Source of the DNA: Sanguibacter antarcticus
GTDB lineage: Bacteria > Actinomycetota > Actinomycetes > Actinomycetales > Cellulomonadaceae
Length of the DNA stretch: 64,000 nucleotides
Assembly (NCBI RefSeq): GCF_002564005.1
Contig: NZ_PDJG01000001.1
Coordinates: 3,348,001-3,412,000, forward strand
Reading direction: 5' to 3'
Each line of letters begins with the position of its first letter. The stretch's first letter is position 1. Made by a program: the position numbers and the translations under genes. The notes beneath the pieces were generated by a model that was not told where the DNA came from, ran no database searches, and saw nothing but the letters and a program-made list of their open reading frames with translations. Below, piece by piece: positions 31,332 through 39,559 of this stretch.

Positions 31332-32936
31332 GTGATCTCCGCCTCGAACGACCTGCCTGTGCGCGCTGCACTCTTTTCTCGTCGCCGGACGGCCGGCCCG
31401 CAGGGCTGGGTACGGTTCGCGACGGTGCTCGCGGGGGCCTCGCTCGTGCTCGCCGGGTGCTCGTCTCCTGGTTCCAAGACGCAGTCGACCGTGGACGGCC
31501 CGTCGGCGTCCGGCTCGACGAGCGCTCCGGAGGAGGACGTGGCTGCGGACCTCGTCGAGTTCTACGACCAGGACGTGGACTGGGCGGAGTGCGGCTCGAC
31601 CTTCGAGTGCGCGGACGTCTCCGTGCCGCTCGACTGGGACGCCCCGAGCGACGGCGCGATCACCGTGGGGGTGCGGCGTCACCTCGCGGACGGCGTGAAG
31701 ATGGGCACGGTCCTCATCAACCCGGGCGGACCGGGAGGGTCGGGTGTCAACTTCGTCGGGTACGCGCCGTTCATCTTCGGTGACGCGCTCTTGGAGAGCT
31801 ACGACATCCTCGGTTTCGACCCGCGCGGTGTCGGCGAGTCGAGCCCGGTCACGTGCCTGACGGACGAGGAGAAGGACGTCTACAACGCGAAGTCCTACGT
31901 TCCGGACGACGCGGGGCTCGCTGCCATGGAGGCGGACTCGACCTACATCGCCGGGCGGTGCGCTGAGGAGACCGGGGACGTGCTCGGCGAGGTCGACACC
32001 CAGAGCTCGGCTCGTGACATGGACGTCATCCGTGCTGTCGTCGGTGACGCCCAGCTCAACTACCTGGGCTTCTCGTACGGGACCCAGCTCGGTGCGACGT
32101 ACGCGGGGATCTATCCGGCGAAGGTGGGTCGCATGGTGCTCGACGGTGCGATCGACCTGCGGCTGAGCGTCCAGGAGCAGAGCCTCCAGCAGGCTGTCGG
32201 TTTCGAGAACGCGCTGACGGCGTACGTGGAGGACTGCCAGGCGGGGAGCGGCTGCCCTCTGACGGGGACGGCGACGGACGGCAAGGCGCAGGTGAAGACG
32301 CTGCTCGACGGGTTGCTGGCGAACCCGATGCCGACTGACGACTCGGAGCGCCCGCTGACCCAGACGCTCGCTTTCTACGGCATCGCGCAGCCGTTGTACG
32401 CGCAGTCGATGTGGCCGCTGCTGACGACCGCGCTCGAGGCGGCGATCGTGGCCGGTGACGGTTCGGAGCTCCTCGAGAGCGCGGACTCCTACAACTCTCG
32501 TGAGCCTGACGGGACGTACTCCGACAACCAGGGCGAGGCGTTCCGGGCGATCGGGTGTCTTGATGCGCGGGGCGAGACGGACCGCGCGACGATGGACGCG
32601 GAGTATGCGGCGATCGTCGCTGCGGCGCCCACGATGGGCACGTTCTTCGGCTATGGCGGTCTCGGGTGCAAGAACTGGCCCTACCCCGAGGTGGCACAGG
32701 ACTTCGATCTCGCGGCGACGGGCGCGGCCCCGATCGTCGTCATCGGCACGACGAACGATCCGGCCACGCCGTACGTCTGGGCTCAGGGCCTCGCGGAGCA
32801 GCTGGAGTCCGGTGTCCTCGTGACGTACGAGGGTGAGGGGCACACGGCCTACGGCCGCTCGAACAGCTGCATCATCGATGCTGTGGACGGGTACTTCGTC
32901 GACGGGGCGGTGCCGGACGACGGCCTCATGTGCTGA
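31332..32936 (+). CDS. Secreted alpha/beta-hydrolase lipoprotein, tripeptidyl aminopeptidase (S33) type
   Basis: A ~534-aa lipoprotein: signal helix FATVLAGASLVLAGC (lipobox LAGC), then an alpha/beta-hydrolase with oxyanion loop NPGGPGGSG, nucleophile elbow GFSYGTQLG (Ser), the acid in GTTNDPATP and catalytic His in GEGHTAYG. The layout matches Streptomyces/Mycobacterium tripeptidyl aminopeptidases (TAP-like C-terminal domain), which release N-terminal peptides outside the cell. Start uncertain: GTG at 31332 and GTG at 31359 are both possible; an ATG at 31269 lies inside the holB hairpin. Its place between holB and tRNA-Thr is conserved in related actinobacteria as far as I recall. Confidence 0.87.
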   Translation: MISASNDLPVRAALFSRRRTAGPQGWVRFATVLAGASLVLAGCSSPGSKTQSTVDGPSASGSTSAPEEDVAADLVEFYDQDVDWAECGSTFECADVSVPLDWDAPSDGAITVGVRRHLADGVKMGTVLINPGGPGGSGVNFVGYAPFIFGDALLESYDILGFDPRGVGESSPVTCLTDEEKDVYNAKSYVPDDAGLAAMEADSTYIAGRCAEETGDVLGEVDTQSSARDMDVIRAVVGDAQLNYLGFSYGTQLGATYAGIYPAKVGRMVLDGAIDLRLSVQEQSLQQAVGFENALTAYVEDCQAGSGCPLTGTATDGKAQVKTLLDGLLANPMPTDDSERPLTQTLAFYGIAQPLYAQSMWPLLTTALEAAIVAGDGSELLESADSYNSREPDGTYSDNQGEAFRAIGCLDARGETDRATMDAEYAAIVAAAPTMGTFFGYGGLGCKNWPYPEVAQDFDLAATGAAPIVVIGTTNDPATPYVWAQGLAEQLESGVLVTYEGEGHTAYGRSNSCIIDAVDGYFVDGAVPDDGLMC

Positions 32937-33028
32937 TCTTCCGTGCACGGAGAGCCCGGCGGTGAGCGCCTGACGTGGGCCGACCACGTCGGCGTGACGT
33001 GGTTCACGTGCTCTTCTGTCCCTTCGTT

Positions 33029-33058
33029 TTGCTGTGGAGGCCATCCGGTCGGTACAGT
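33029..33058 (+). promoter_or_regulatory. Likely promoter of tRNA-Thr
   Basis: TTGCTG (33029-33034) and TACAGT (33053-33058) are separated by 18 nt and lie 54 nt before the tRNA, a plausible sigma-70-type promoter. Confidence 0.5.
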
Positions 33059-33111
33059 AGGCGCGGTTCTTCACTTGGGTCTGTGACTCGCTCCGCGCCC
33101 AGGAGAAGCCG

Positions 33112-33184
33112 GCCGCCTTAGCTCAGTCGGTAGAGCGTCTCACTCGTAATGAGAAGGTCAACAGTTCGATTCTGTTAGGCGGCT
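33112..33184 (+). tRNA. tRNA-Thr (anticodon CGU)
   Basis: A complete cloverleaf of 73 nt. The acceptor arms GCCGCCT and AGGCGGC pair over seven bases; the D-loop has AGTCGGTAGA; the anticodon stem TCTCA/TGAGA encloses CTCGTAA, giving anticodon CGT for ACG codons; the T-loop is TTCGATT. The CCA end is not encoded. Confidence 0.95.
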
Positions 33185-33374
33185 CAGCAGAACGCAGGCT
33201 CGTCCCCAGCACCACGTGGGGGACGGGCCTTCGTCGTTCGTGGACCGGGCCATCGCGCGGAGCCTTCGTGTCCTGTCCGTTGCCGTACCTCGACGACTCG
33301 TCGCGCGAAGATCAGGGGCGCCATCGGGGACATCCCCGATGTCATGGTCTGCCACGATCCGTAGCGTGGTCGGT

Positions 33375-33572
33375 ATGGAAACGACGAAGCGAACCCTGTC
33401 CCGTCCCCGCCGCGGCGCGATGATCGCCGGTGTGTGCGCCGGTCTCGGCCGGCACTTCGACATGAGCCCGACGACGGTCCGGCTCCTCGCTGTCGCGTCG
33501 TGCCTGCTCCCGGGGCCTCAGGTCGTGGCCTATGTGATCTTGTGGATCGCGATCCCGCGCGACCGGACCTGA
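33375..33572 (+). CDS. PspC-domain membrane protein
   Basis: A 65-aa protein consisting of one PspC domain: basic N-terminus (METTKRTLSRPRRG), the motif MIAGVCAGLGRHFDM, TTVRLLAV, and one membrane helix ending in the characteristic YVILWIAIPRD. PspC-like proteins respond to envelope stress. Unlike larger actinobacterial PspC proteins, it has no histidine-kinase or toastrack domain. The ATG at 33375 is chosen because the domain begins there. Confidence 0.85.
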   Translation: METTKRTLSRPRRGAMIAGVCAGLGRHFDMSPTTVRLLAVASCLLPGPQVVAYVILWIAIPRDRT

Positions 33573-33779
33573 GCTCGCTGGCGCACCTGACCAGGTCGTG
33601 GCGGGATGCGGTTACCCGCCGGCCCTCGCTCGAACAGAGCGCGAGGTCGTCGGAGTGCATACCTGATCGGCCTGGATCTTGGCACATACATCACAAAATA
33701 CCTGCTCGTCGGCGTGTCGTTGTGGAAAATTCCTGTGCTCTGGCGGTTCAGCAGTGTGATCCACGGTAAGTTTGACACC

Positions 33780-34073
33780 ATGCAATCGACAGTGAGCCTC
33801 CATATTCCAACCACCGAGGACGATGCGCAACGCGTCCTCAACCGCCTCAAGCTCAAGGCCAACACGGGCCTCGGCCCGGACATCCGCTACGTCGACGCCA
33901 ACCGCAAGGGGACGAACGACGAGACCGCCGTCGTCGTCCGCATGAACGTCGAGGCGCTGGATCCGAGCAAGGACGAGCTCGAAGGGTTCGTCAGCGCCCT
34001 CGAGGCCGTCATGAAGAACGGCAGCGGCGTGAAGTTCGGGAAGATCACCGTCCTGGGCGTCAACCCGCTCTGA
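33780..34073 (+). CDS. Small unknown protein
   Basis: A 97-aa protein I do not recognise. It starts MQSTVSLHIPTTEDDAQRVL, continues with a basic, Asn-rich middle (RLKLKANTGLGPDIRYVDANRKGTNDETAVVVRMNVEAL) and ends GVKFGKITVLGVNPL. Predicted alternation of strands and helices suggests a small soluble alpha/beta fold. The ~150 bases before it are noticeably AT-rich and contain no other gene, so it probably has its own promoter. The coding bias is normal for the window. Confidence 0.6.
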   Translation: MQSTVSLHIPTTEDDAQRVLNRLKLKANTGLGPDIRYVDANRKGTNDETAVVVRMNVEALDPSKDELEGFVSALEAVMKNGSGVKFGKITVLGVNPL

Positions 34074-34098
34074 GCAGTACCGACCGACCGACCGGTCG

Positions 34099-34117
34099 CG
34101 AGCCTCTGAACGGCTCG
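34099..34117 (+). terminator. Hairpin after the small unknown gene
   Basis: CGAGCC (34099-34104) and GGCTCG (34112-34117) pair across a seven-base loop, 25 nt past the stop. It is preceded by an ACCG repeat run (CGACCGACCGACCGG). Confidence 0.4.
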
Positions 34118-34228
34118 TGAGGCGCGCGGCGCCGCTGACGGCCGTGGCTCAAGAAGCCGGGCCACCGTCGACAGTCCTGGCAGCGCTGCCAGGCGAGCGT
34201 GCGTCGCGCTGAGAGGCCTCGCTGAGGG

Positions 34229-35482
34229 CTACCGCACAGAGCGGATCGATGCGGAGAGCAGCCCGGCGACCGTCATCACGCCCAGGGCTCCGAGCACCAT
34301 GAAGAGCGGCACCGTCCAGCCTCCCACGGCGGAGTGGACGGCACCGAGGGCAAAAGGTCCTACGGCCGCGGCGGCGTAGCCGACGGCCTGCACCATCGCT
34401 GACATCCGGCGGGCGTCGCCCTGGTTCGCGGAGTGGTGGACCACGAGCGTGAAGATCACGGTGAAGTTCCCGCCTTGCGCGACCCCGGCGCACAGCGCCC
34501 ACAGCGGCCACAGCGTCGGGGCGAGGAGCAGGCCGGCCGGGAGCGCCAGCCACAGGACGCTCATCCCGGCGAACACGGTGCGCAGAGACGCCTTTCGCGC
34601 AACGAGGAGGGGGACGCCGATGCCTCCGACGATCCCTGCGAGCTGGAAGAGCGACGCGCCGCCGCCTGCTCCTTCGATGCTCAGGCCCTTGAGGTCTCCC
34701 AGGATGGTGGGCAGCCAGGTCGTCACGGCGTAGTACGAGAACGCCTGGCCGGCGAACGTGAGGGTGAGGAACCAGGCGATCGGGCGCCGCCAGACCTTCC
34801 CGCCGGTGGACTCGGACACGAGGACGACGGGTGCGGACGTCTGCCCGGCGGTCGCCCTGCGCCACAGCACCCCGGCCGCGACCATGAGCAGCGACCACGC
34901 GACGAGCGCCCAGCGCCACCCGAACGCTGAGGCCAGCGGGGCCGTGAGCAGGGTGGTGAGCACGGATCCGAGGTTGAGCGCGGCCGTGTACATCCCGGTG
35001 ACGGCGCCTGCGCGGTGGGCGAAGTCGCGGGCGATGATGACGGGCACCGCGACGTTGCCCACGGTGATGCCCAGCCCGATGAGGACCGTGCCGGCGACGG
35101 CGGTCTCGATCCCGCCCGCCGAGCGGAGCGCCGTCCCGGAGAACACGACGAGCAGCGAGAGCGCCACCGCCCTCTCGAGCCCTGCGCGAGCGATGAGGAG
35201 CGATGCGAACGGTGCCGCGAGCGCGAAGCACAGGACCGGTATCCCGGTGAGCAGCCCGACGGTCTCGGGGCGGACGCCGAGCGCGGCGGCGACCGTGTCG
35301 ACGACGGGGGCGAGCGCCACGATCGGGCCGCGGAGGTTGAGCGCGTAGAGGAGGACTGCTGCGAGCAGGAGGCCTGCGGCGCTGGCCGAGCGTGCGTGGG
35401 TGGTGATGTGGTGGCCTTCCTTGGGAACGGACTCCCTGAGGCTAGCCAACCCATAGCGGTCCGTCGTCGTGGACGCGCACAC
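34229..35482 (-). CDS. MFS transporter of the CynX/NimT type
   Basis: A 417-aa protein with 12 hydrophobic segments, beginning after a ~30-residue polar stretch. ALNLRGPIVALAPVVDTVAAALGV in the first helices and the internal repeat in the second half are typical of the CynX/NimT (cyanate/nitroimidazole) branch of the major facilitator superfamily. Substrate cannot be read from the sequence. The start is uncertain: GTG at 35482 is the first in frame, but an AAGGAAGG sequence further in (about 35420) has no start codon behind it. Confidence 0.82.
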   Translation of the reverse strand: MCASTTTDRYGLASLRESVPKEGHHITTHARSASAAGLLLAAVLLYALNLRGPIVALAPVVDTVAAALGVRPETVGLLTGIPVLCFALAAPFASLLIARAGLERAVALSLLVVFSGTALRSAGGIETAVAGTVLIGLGITVGNVAVPVIIARDFAHRAGAVTGMYTAALNLGSVLTTLLTAPLASAFGWRWALVAWSLLMVAAGVLWRRATAGQTSAPVVLVSESTGGKVWRRPIAWFLTLTFAGQAFSYYAVTTWLPTILGDLKGLSIEGAGGGASLFQLAGIVGGIGVPLLVARKASLRTVFAGMSVLWLALPAGLLLAPTLWPLWALCAGVAQGGNFTVIFTLVVHHSANQGDARRMSAMVQAVGYAAAAVGPFALGAVHSAVGGWTVPLFMVLGALGVMTVAGLLSASIRSVR

Positions 35483-35590
35483 CGAGACGACGCGTCGTGA
35501 TCAGATCGTCACCTGGCTCGCTGCAAGGCGGCGCGGGTCCGCGACACAGTGGGGGTAGGACGAACAGGCCCACGACCTCTGGAGATCGAC

Positions 35591-36175
35591 GTGACACAGC
35601 CCGCCGCGACAGGGCCGGACCGGGGAGAGCCGTGGTTCGAGGACCTCTTCCGTGCGCACGCGACGACCGTCTTTCGATATGTCTCTCGTCGTGCTGGACG
35701 CGACGAGGCGGAGGATCTCGCTGCTGAGACGTTCGCGGTCGCGTGGCGCAGGCGTGCGGACGTCCCGGAGGGGCACGAGCTGCCGTGGCTGTACCGGACG
35801 GCGGGCTTTCTCGTGGCCAACCATCACCGCAAGGGCCGTCCGACACCGGTCGAGACGCTCCCGGACGAGGCCGACCGGAGCTCCGTCGAGCATGTCGTCG
35901 TCTCGGACCTCGAGGTCAGAGCGGTGTTCGCGACCCTGAGCCTCCGGGACCGGCAGGTGCTGCTCCTGGCAGCATGGGAGGGGTTGCGGGGTGACGGTCT
36001 CGCCGAGGCGCTCGGGATCTCTCGGGGCGGTGCCGATGCCGCGCTCTCTCGGGCGCGTGCACGCTTGCGCGACGCCTGGCAGGACGCTGACCGTGACCCG
36101 GGCTCTGGCACCGTCCCGGGGACGGGGGCCTTGCCGGACGCAAGGTCGCAGGGGTCCGCGACACAGACGGGGTAG
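35591..36175 (+). CDS. ECF-type RNA polymerase sigma factor
   Basis: A 194-aa sigma factor with region 2 (FRYVSRRAGRDEAEDLAAETFAVAWRR) and region 4 (LSLRDRQVLLLAAWEGLRGDGLAEALGISRGGADAALSRARARLRD). The C-terminal ~25 residues are Gly/Thr-rich and extra. GTG at 35591 has TGGAGA seven bases upstream. The gene is followed by a membrane protein, and the two form the usual sigma/anti-sigma arrangement. The inducing signal is unknown. Confidence 0.9.
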   Translation: MTQPAATGPDRGEPWFEDLFRAHATTVFRYVSRRAGRDEAEDLAAETFAVAWRRRADVPEGHELPWLYRTAGFLVANHHRKGRPTPVETLPDEADRSSVEHVVVSDLEVRAVFATLSLRDRQVLLLAAWEGLRGDGLAEALGISRGGADAALSRARARLRDAWQDADRDPGSGTVPGTGALPDARSQGSATQTG

Positions 36176-36220
36176 CGGGTCCGGACGAGGATCCCTCACT
36201 CTGACCCTCAGCAGGAGGAC

Positions 36221-37615
36221 ATGATGAAGACCACCGATGGCGCAGACGCCCGTGACGAGCACCTCTCTGACGCGGCGTTCGAGCGCTTGCGTGCGGCGGA
36301 CCCGGGTCTGGGGGCGGAGCCTGACCTCGTCGGGCTCCGGGCGAAGGTCGCGGCAGCGGTCGACGCGCAGCCGTCTGGTGAGGTCGCGCCGGACCCGCAG
36401 GCTCTCCCTGTCGTGGACCGTCCTGCTGTGGTCGACCTGGCTGCTGTGCGCCGCCGGCGCAGCGCGCGCTGGTTCCAGCTCGCGGCCGTCTCGGCTGGTG
36501 TGCTCGCTGTCGGCCTCGCGGGCTATGCGATCGGAGATCGCGGCGGCGCGGCGGTGCCGCTCGCCGAGGCGACCGTGGAGGCGACGCCCGCCCCCGGCCA
36601 GGCGCTCGGCGCGACCGGTTCGGCGCAGGAGCGTGCCGCGGGGCCCGAGGGCGCGTCGGTCGCGGCCGACAGGATGATCGCGCCCGGGTGGGGCACGCGG
36701 ACGACCTTCGACTCGGTCGGTCTCGACGACGTCCCGACGACGCGTCACGCCTGGGCCTTCGACCCGGCGGCGGTCTTCTCGGACGCGACCCTCGCCCGGC
36801 TCGCGGCTGCGCTGGGCGTCTCGGGGGATCCCGAGCTGAGCTACGGGTCGTGGCGTGCGGGCCCGGCAGACTGGACGGCGCCTGTCGTCGAGCTGTCGTC
36901 GGACAGCCAGTCGTCCTTCTACTACTCCGACCCTGCGCTGGACCCGTGGTCCGAGGACAGGGCTGCGGCGGACGCGCCGACGACCGAGGCTGCGACGACG
37001 CTCCTCACCGACCTCATGACGAGCCTGGACGTGGACGTCGCCGGTTTCGAGATCGAGTCGCTCGACGAGATGCAGGCGTCCGGTACGCGGTCGGTGACCG
37101 CTCACCAGATGCTCGACGGCGAGCGGACGGGTGTGCGCTGGGACCTGACGGCGACGACCGAGGGCATCTACTCGGTCAGCGGTCAGCTCGCACCGCTCGT
37201 CGACCTGGGGGCGTATGACGTCGTGGGGGCGCAGACGGGGGTCGCACGCCTCGAGGATCCTCGCTTCGGTGCGTCGGGCGGCGACGTCATCGCCTATGCG
37301 CGTGGAGGCGAGGAGCTGCTGCTCGACGACCCTGCGGCCAGCGACCCTGCGGCCAGCGTGGAGATCGGTCCTGCGGACCCGGACGACCCTGCTGCGGTCC
37401 CTGCTCTCCCGGTGGCTCCGCAGCCGGGCGCCGCGCTCGCGTGGCCCGTGACGCACGTGACGATCACCGGGGCGTCGTTGGCGACGAGCGTCTTCTACCA
37501 GCCGGACGGGTCTGCGGTGCTCGTGCCGTCGTACACGTTCACGGACGGCAGCGGCGCTCAGTGGTCCACGGTCGGGATCGCTGACGCAGAGCTCGACTTC
37601 AGCCCGCTGGGCTGA
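36221..37615 (+). CDS. Membrane protein paired with the ECF sigma factor (putative anti-sigma/sensor)
   Basis: A 464-aa single-pass protein: a ~80-residue cytoplasmic part (DEHLSDAAFERLRAADPG; AVRRRRSARW as positive-inside flank), one helix (about 85-107, FQLAAVSAGVLAVGLAGYAIG), and a ~350-residue external domain with no family I recognise. The cytoplasmic part has no zinc HxxxCxxC motif of ZAS anti-sigma factors. The order sigma-membrane protein and the 45-nt gap support a regulatory partnership. AGGAGG precedes two consecutive ATGs (36221 and 36224); either could be used. A nine-base duplication makes ASDPAASDPAAS near residue 375. Confidence 0.7.
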   Translation: MMKTTDGADARDEHLSDAAFERLRAADPGLGAEPDLVGLRAKVAAAVDAQPSGEVAPDPQALPVVDRPAVVDLAAVRRRRSARWFQLAAVSAGVLAVGLAGYAIGDRGGAAVPLAEATVEATPAPGQALGATGSAQERAAGPEGASVAADRMIAPGWGTRTTFDSVGLDDVPTTRHAWAFDPAAVFSDATLARLAAALGVSGDPELSYGSWRAGPADWTAPVVELSSDSQSSFYYSDPALDPWSEDRAAADAPTTEAATTLLTDLMTSLDVDVAGFEIESLDEMQASGTRSVTAHQMLDGERTGVRWDLTATTEGIYSVSGQLAPLVDLGAYDVVGAQTGVARLEDPRFGASGGDVIAYARGGEELLLDDPAASDPAASVEIGPADPDDPAAVPALPVAPQPGAALAWPVTHVTITGASLATSVFYQPDGSAVLVPSYTFTDGSGAQWSTVGIADAELDFSPLG

Positions 37616-37623
37616 CCAGCCGG

Positions 37624-38142
37624 TCAGGTGTCGCGCTGCACTCCGCGGGAGAGGGCCTCGTGGAGTGCGACGCGGGTGGCGTCGATGAACGCTGACATCC
37701 AGCCGAGCTCGCACGCGATCCAGCGTCGGGCGACCGCGTCGACCGGGAAGATGGTCCCGCGGTAGAGGTCGTTGCGGACCGCGACGCTCGTGATCCGCGG
37801 GTCGACGGCGAGCATCCAGTGCGAGCCGGGAGACTGCGCGACGAGGATGTCGCCGAGGCAGATGCCCAGCGCGGTGATGACGTGGTTGGGGTTCCAGCGT
37901 GCGCCCTCGGGGGCGTCGTGCCAGGACTGGCAGTACGTGTCGAACAGGGTGGAGACGGACTCCAGGGAGGTGACGTCGGTGCCTGGTGACCGGAGGTGGA
38001 GCCGCAGCTCCTCCATCCAGACGAGGTCGACGGGCGTCGGTTCGCGGAGCTCCACACGGCCCTCCTGGGACGCTGCGATGCGGGCCTTCGTGGCGGCGCG
38101 ATCAAGCTGATCGGCCTCTGGATCCCTCACCGGTTGCTTCAT
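37624..38142 (-). CDS. DUF3806 domain protein
   Basis: A 172-aa soluble protein with the features of DUF3806: CQSWHDAPEGARWNPNHVITALGICLGDIL, HWMLAVDPRITSVAVRND, TIFPVDAVARRW. No catalytic motif is known for this family, which is found mostly in actinobacteria. It is transcribed towards the sigma factor unit, with only eight bases between the two stops. Confidence 0.72.
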   Translation of the reverse strand: MKQPVRDPEADQLDRAATKARIAASQEGRVELREPTPVDLVWMEELRLHLRSPGTDVTSLESVSTLFDTYCQSWHDAPEGARWNPNHVITALGICLGDILVAQSPGSHWMLAVDPRITSVAVRNDLYRGTIFPVDAVARRWIACELGWMSAFIDATRVALHEALSRGVQRDT

Positions 38143-38290
38143 GTGGTGCTTATCGACCGCTGCGGCGCGTCCTATGAGGGGTCGTGGGCGAGTTCACCCT
38201 GTGAGGAGTCTGGGAGGTCGCCTGAGACAAGCGGGCGCGGCGCGGCTACGGTCGAGGGTGTCATCTCCGATCGACGAAGCGAGGATTCAC

Positions 38291-38731
38291 ATGGCTATCC
38301 GCACTGCGCGCACTGCATGGAACGGCACTCTCACCGAGGGGGGCGGTCAGGTCGAGCTCACGAGCTCGAAGGTCGGCACGTACGACGTCTCGTTCCCCAA
38401 GCGTGCAGCAGACGACGCCGGTGGCACGACGAGCCCTGAAGAGCTCATCGCCGCCGCGCACTCGTCCTGCTACGCGATGCAGCTGTCGGCGCTCGTGGGC
38501 GAGGCGGGCGGCACGCCGGTCGCGCTCGACGTCACAGCAGACGTGACGCTGGCACCGGACCCTGCGGGCGGGTTCCAGATCTCGGGCATCGCGCTGAGGG
38601 TCCGTGGTGAGGTCGAGGGTCTCGACGAGGCAGGCTTCCTCAAGGCGGCGCAGGACGCGAAGGCGACCTGCCCGGTGTCGAAGGCTCTGACGGGCACGAC
38701 GATCACTCTGGACGCCGCGCTCGAGAGCTGA
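38291..38731 (+). CDS. OsmC-family peroxiredoxin
   Basis: A 146-aa thiol peroxidase reducing organic hydroperoxides. The OsmC pattern is complete: N-terminal TARTAWNGTL, TSPEELIAAAHSSCYAMQLS with the peroxidatic cysteine and C-terminal ATCPVSKAL with the resolving cysteine. The ATG follows a run of non-coding frames, and a bidirectional terminator lies behind. Confidence 0.92.
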   Translation: MAIRTARTAWNGTLTEGGGQVELTSSKVGTYDVSFPKRAADDAGGTTSPEELIAAAHSSCYAMQLSALVGEAGGTPVALDVTADVTLAPDPAGGFQISGIALRVRGEVEGLDEAGFLKAAQDAKATCPVSKALTGTTITLDAALES

Positions 38732-38790
38732 GGACTGCGCCGCCGCCGACGGCGCCGCCGACCGCACCGACAGGTGCGGGACGGACCGTC

Positions 38791-38838
38791 GGCGCACGAG
38801 AGGCCGGGCCGCAGGACGGGCCCGGCCTCTCGTGCGCC
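38791..38838. terminator. Bidirectional terminator between osmC-type and tetR-type genes
   Basis: Two perfectly complementary 20-nt arms (38791-38810 and 38819-38838) flank an eight-base loop, between convergent genes that end at 38731 and 38848. The stem is very GC-rich and symmetrical, so it would function on both strands. Confidence 0.75.
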
Positions 38839-38847
38839 GGGGCGAGG

Positions 38848-39477
38848 TCAGGCCGTCGTGGTCGTCCGGGGGGCGGCGCTCGTGGCGGGGTCCGAGCCGA
38901 GGATCGCGGTGAGAGAGCCGATGAGGAGGTCGAGGAGCTCGTCTTGGGTGAGGGTGCCGCCGGCGAGCCAGGCCGCGGTGATGTTCTCGGCGAGGGCGAC
39001 CCATCCGAGGGACAGCAGGGCGATGTGTCCGGACGTGTCGCCGAGCGATCGGCGGGCGACGCCGCTCGCCATCCGGTCGACGAGCACCGCCCGGGCGCGG
39101 GCGAGGATCACCTGGGTCTCGGGGTCGGCGCGCAGCGCTCCGCCCCAGATGTCGGTCCAGACCTCGCGCCGGGCGGTGACGGCGGTGATGAAGGCGTCGA
39201 GGATCGCGCGGGTCCGGTCGGCGGGCGGGAGGTCGTCGTGGGGCTGGGTCGCGGTGAGCAGGTCGTGGACGGCTGACGCGGCGACGGCTCGTTGGAGACC
39301 GACGACGGACCCGAAGTAGTGGAAGATCAGCGCCTTGGAGGCCCGTGCGTGGTGGGCGACGCCGCGTGCTGTCAGACCGTCGATCCCGTCGGCGTGCGCG
39401 AGGGTCTCGGCGACCTCGAGCAGGTCGCGACGGCGGTCGGCTGGCTCGAGCCTGGTGCGGGGTGTGTCGTGGCTCAT
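38848..39477 (-). CDS. TetR-family transcriptional regulator
   Basis: A 209-aa repressor with the N-terminal HTH (RDLLEVAETLAHADGIDGLTARGVAHHARASKALIFHYFGSVVGL) and a helical ligand domain. It is divergent from the degenerate ABC ATPase/YhgE genes, and two TTGAC/GTCAA palindromes lie between them, so it probably represses both units. ATG at 39477 is preferred to ATG at 39507, which lies inside the first palindrome and lacks a ribosome site. The effector is unknown. Confidence 0.85.
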   Translation of the reverse strand: MSHDTPRTRLEPADRRRDLLEVAETLAHADGIDGLTARGVAHHARASKALIFHYFGSVVGLQRAVAASAVHDLLTATQPHDDLPPADRTRAILDAFITAVTARREVWTDIWGGALRADPETQVILARARAVLVDRMASGVARRSLGDTSGHIALLSLGWVALAENITAAWLAGGTLTQDELLDLLIGSLTAILGSDPATSAAPRTTTTA

Positions 39478-39498
39478 GCCCTTAGTTGTACCAACCGT

Positions 39499-39548
39499 GT
39501 TGACCATCGGTCAACAGAGTCGTAGGTTACGTATTGACCCACAGTCAA
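39499..39548. promoter_or_regulatory. Pair of TetR-type operators between divergent genes
   Basis: GTTGACCATCGGTCAAC (39499-39515) is a perfect 7+3+7 palindrome. TTGAC (39534-39538), five bases, GTCAA (39544-39548) is a second copy of the same half-site; centres are 34 bp apart. Both halves can also serve as -35 elements for the two promoters. Confidence 0.65.
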
Positions 39549-39559
39549 CACGAGGACCG

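Noticed and set aside
28541..31477. 978-codon open frame antisense across HAD hydrolase, tmk and holB
   Set aside because: It crosses several well-supported genes and their intergenic regions and has no motifs.
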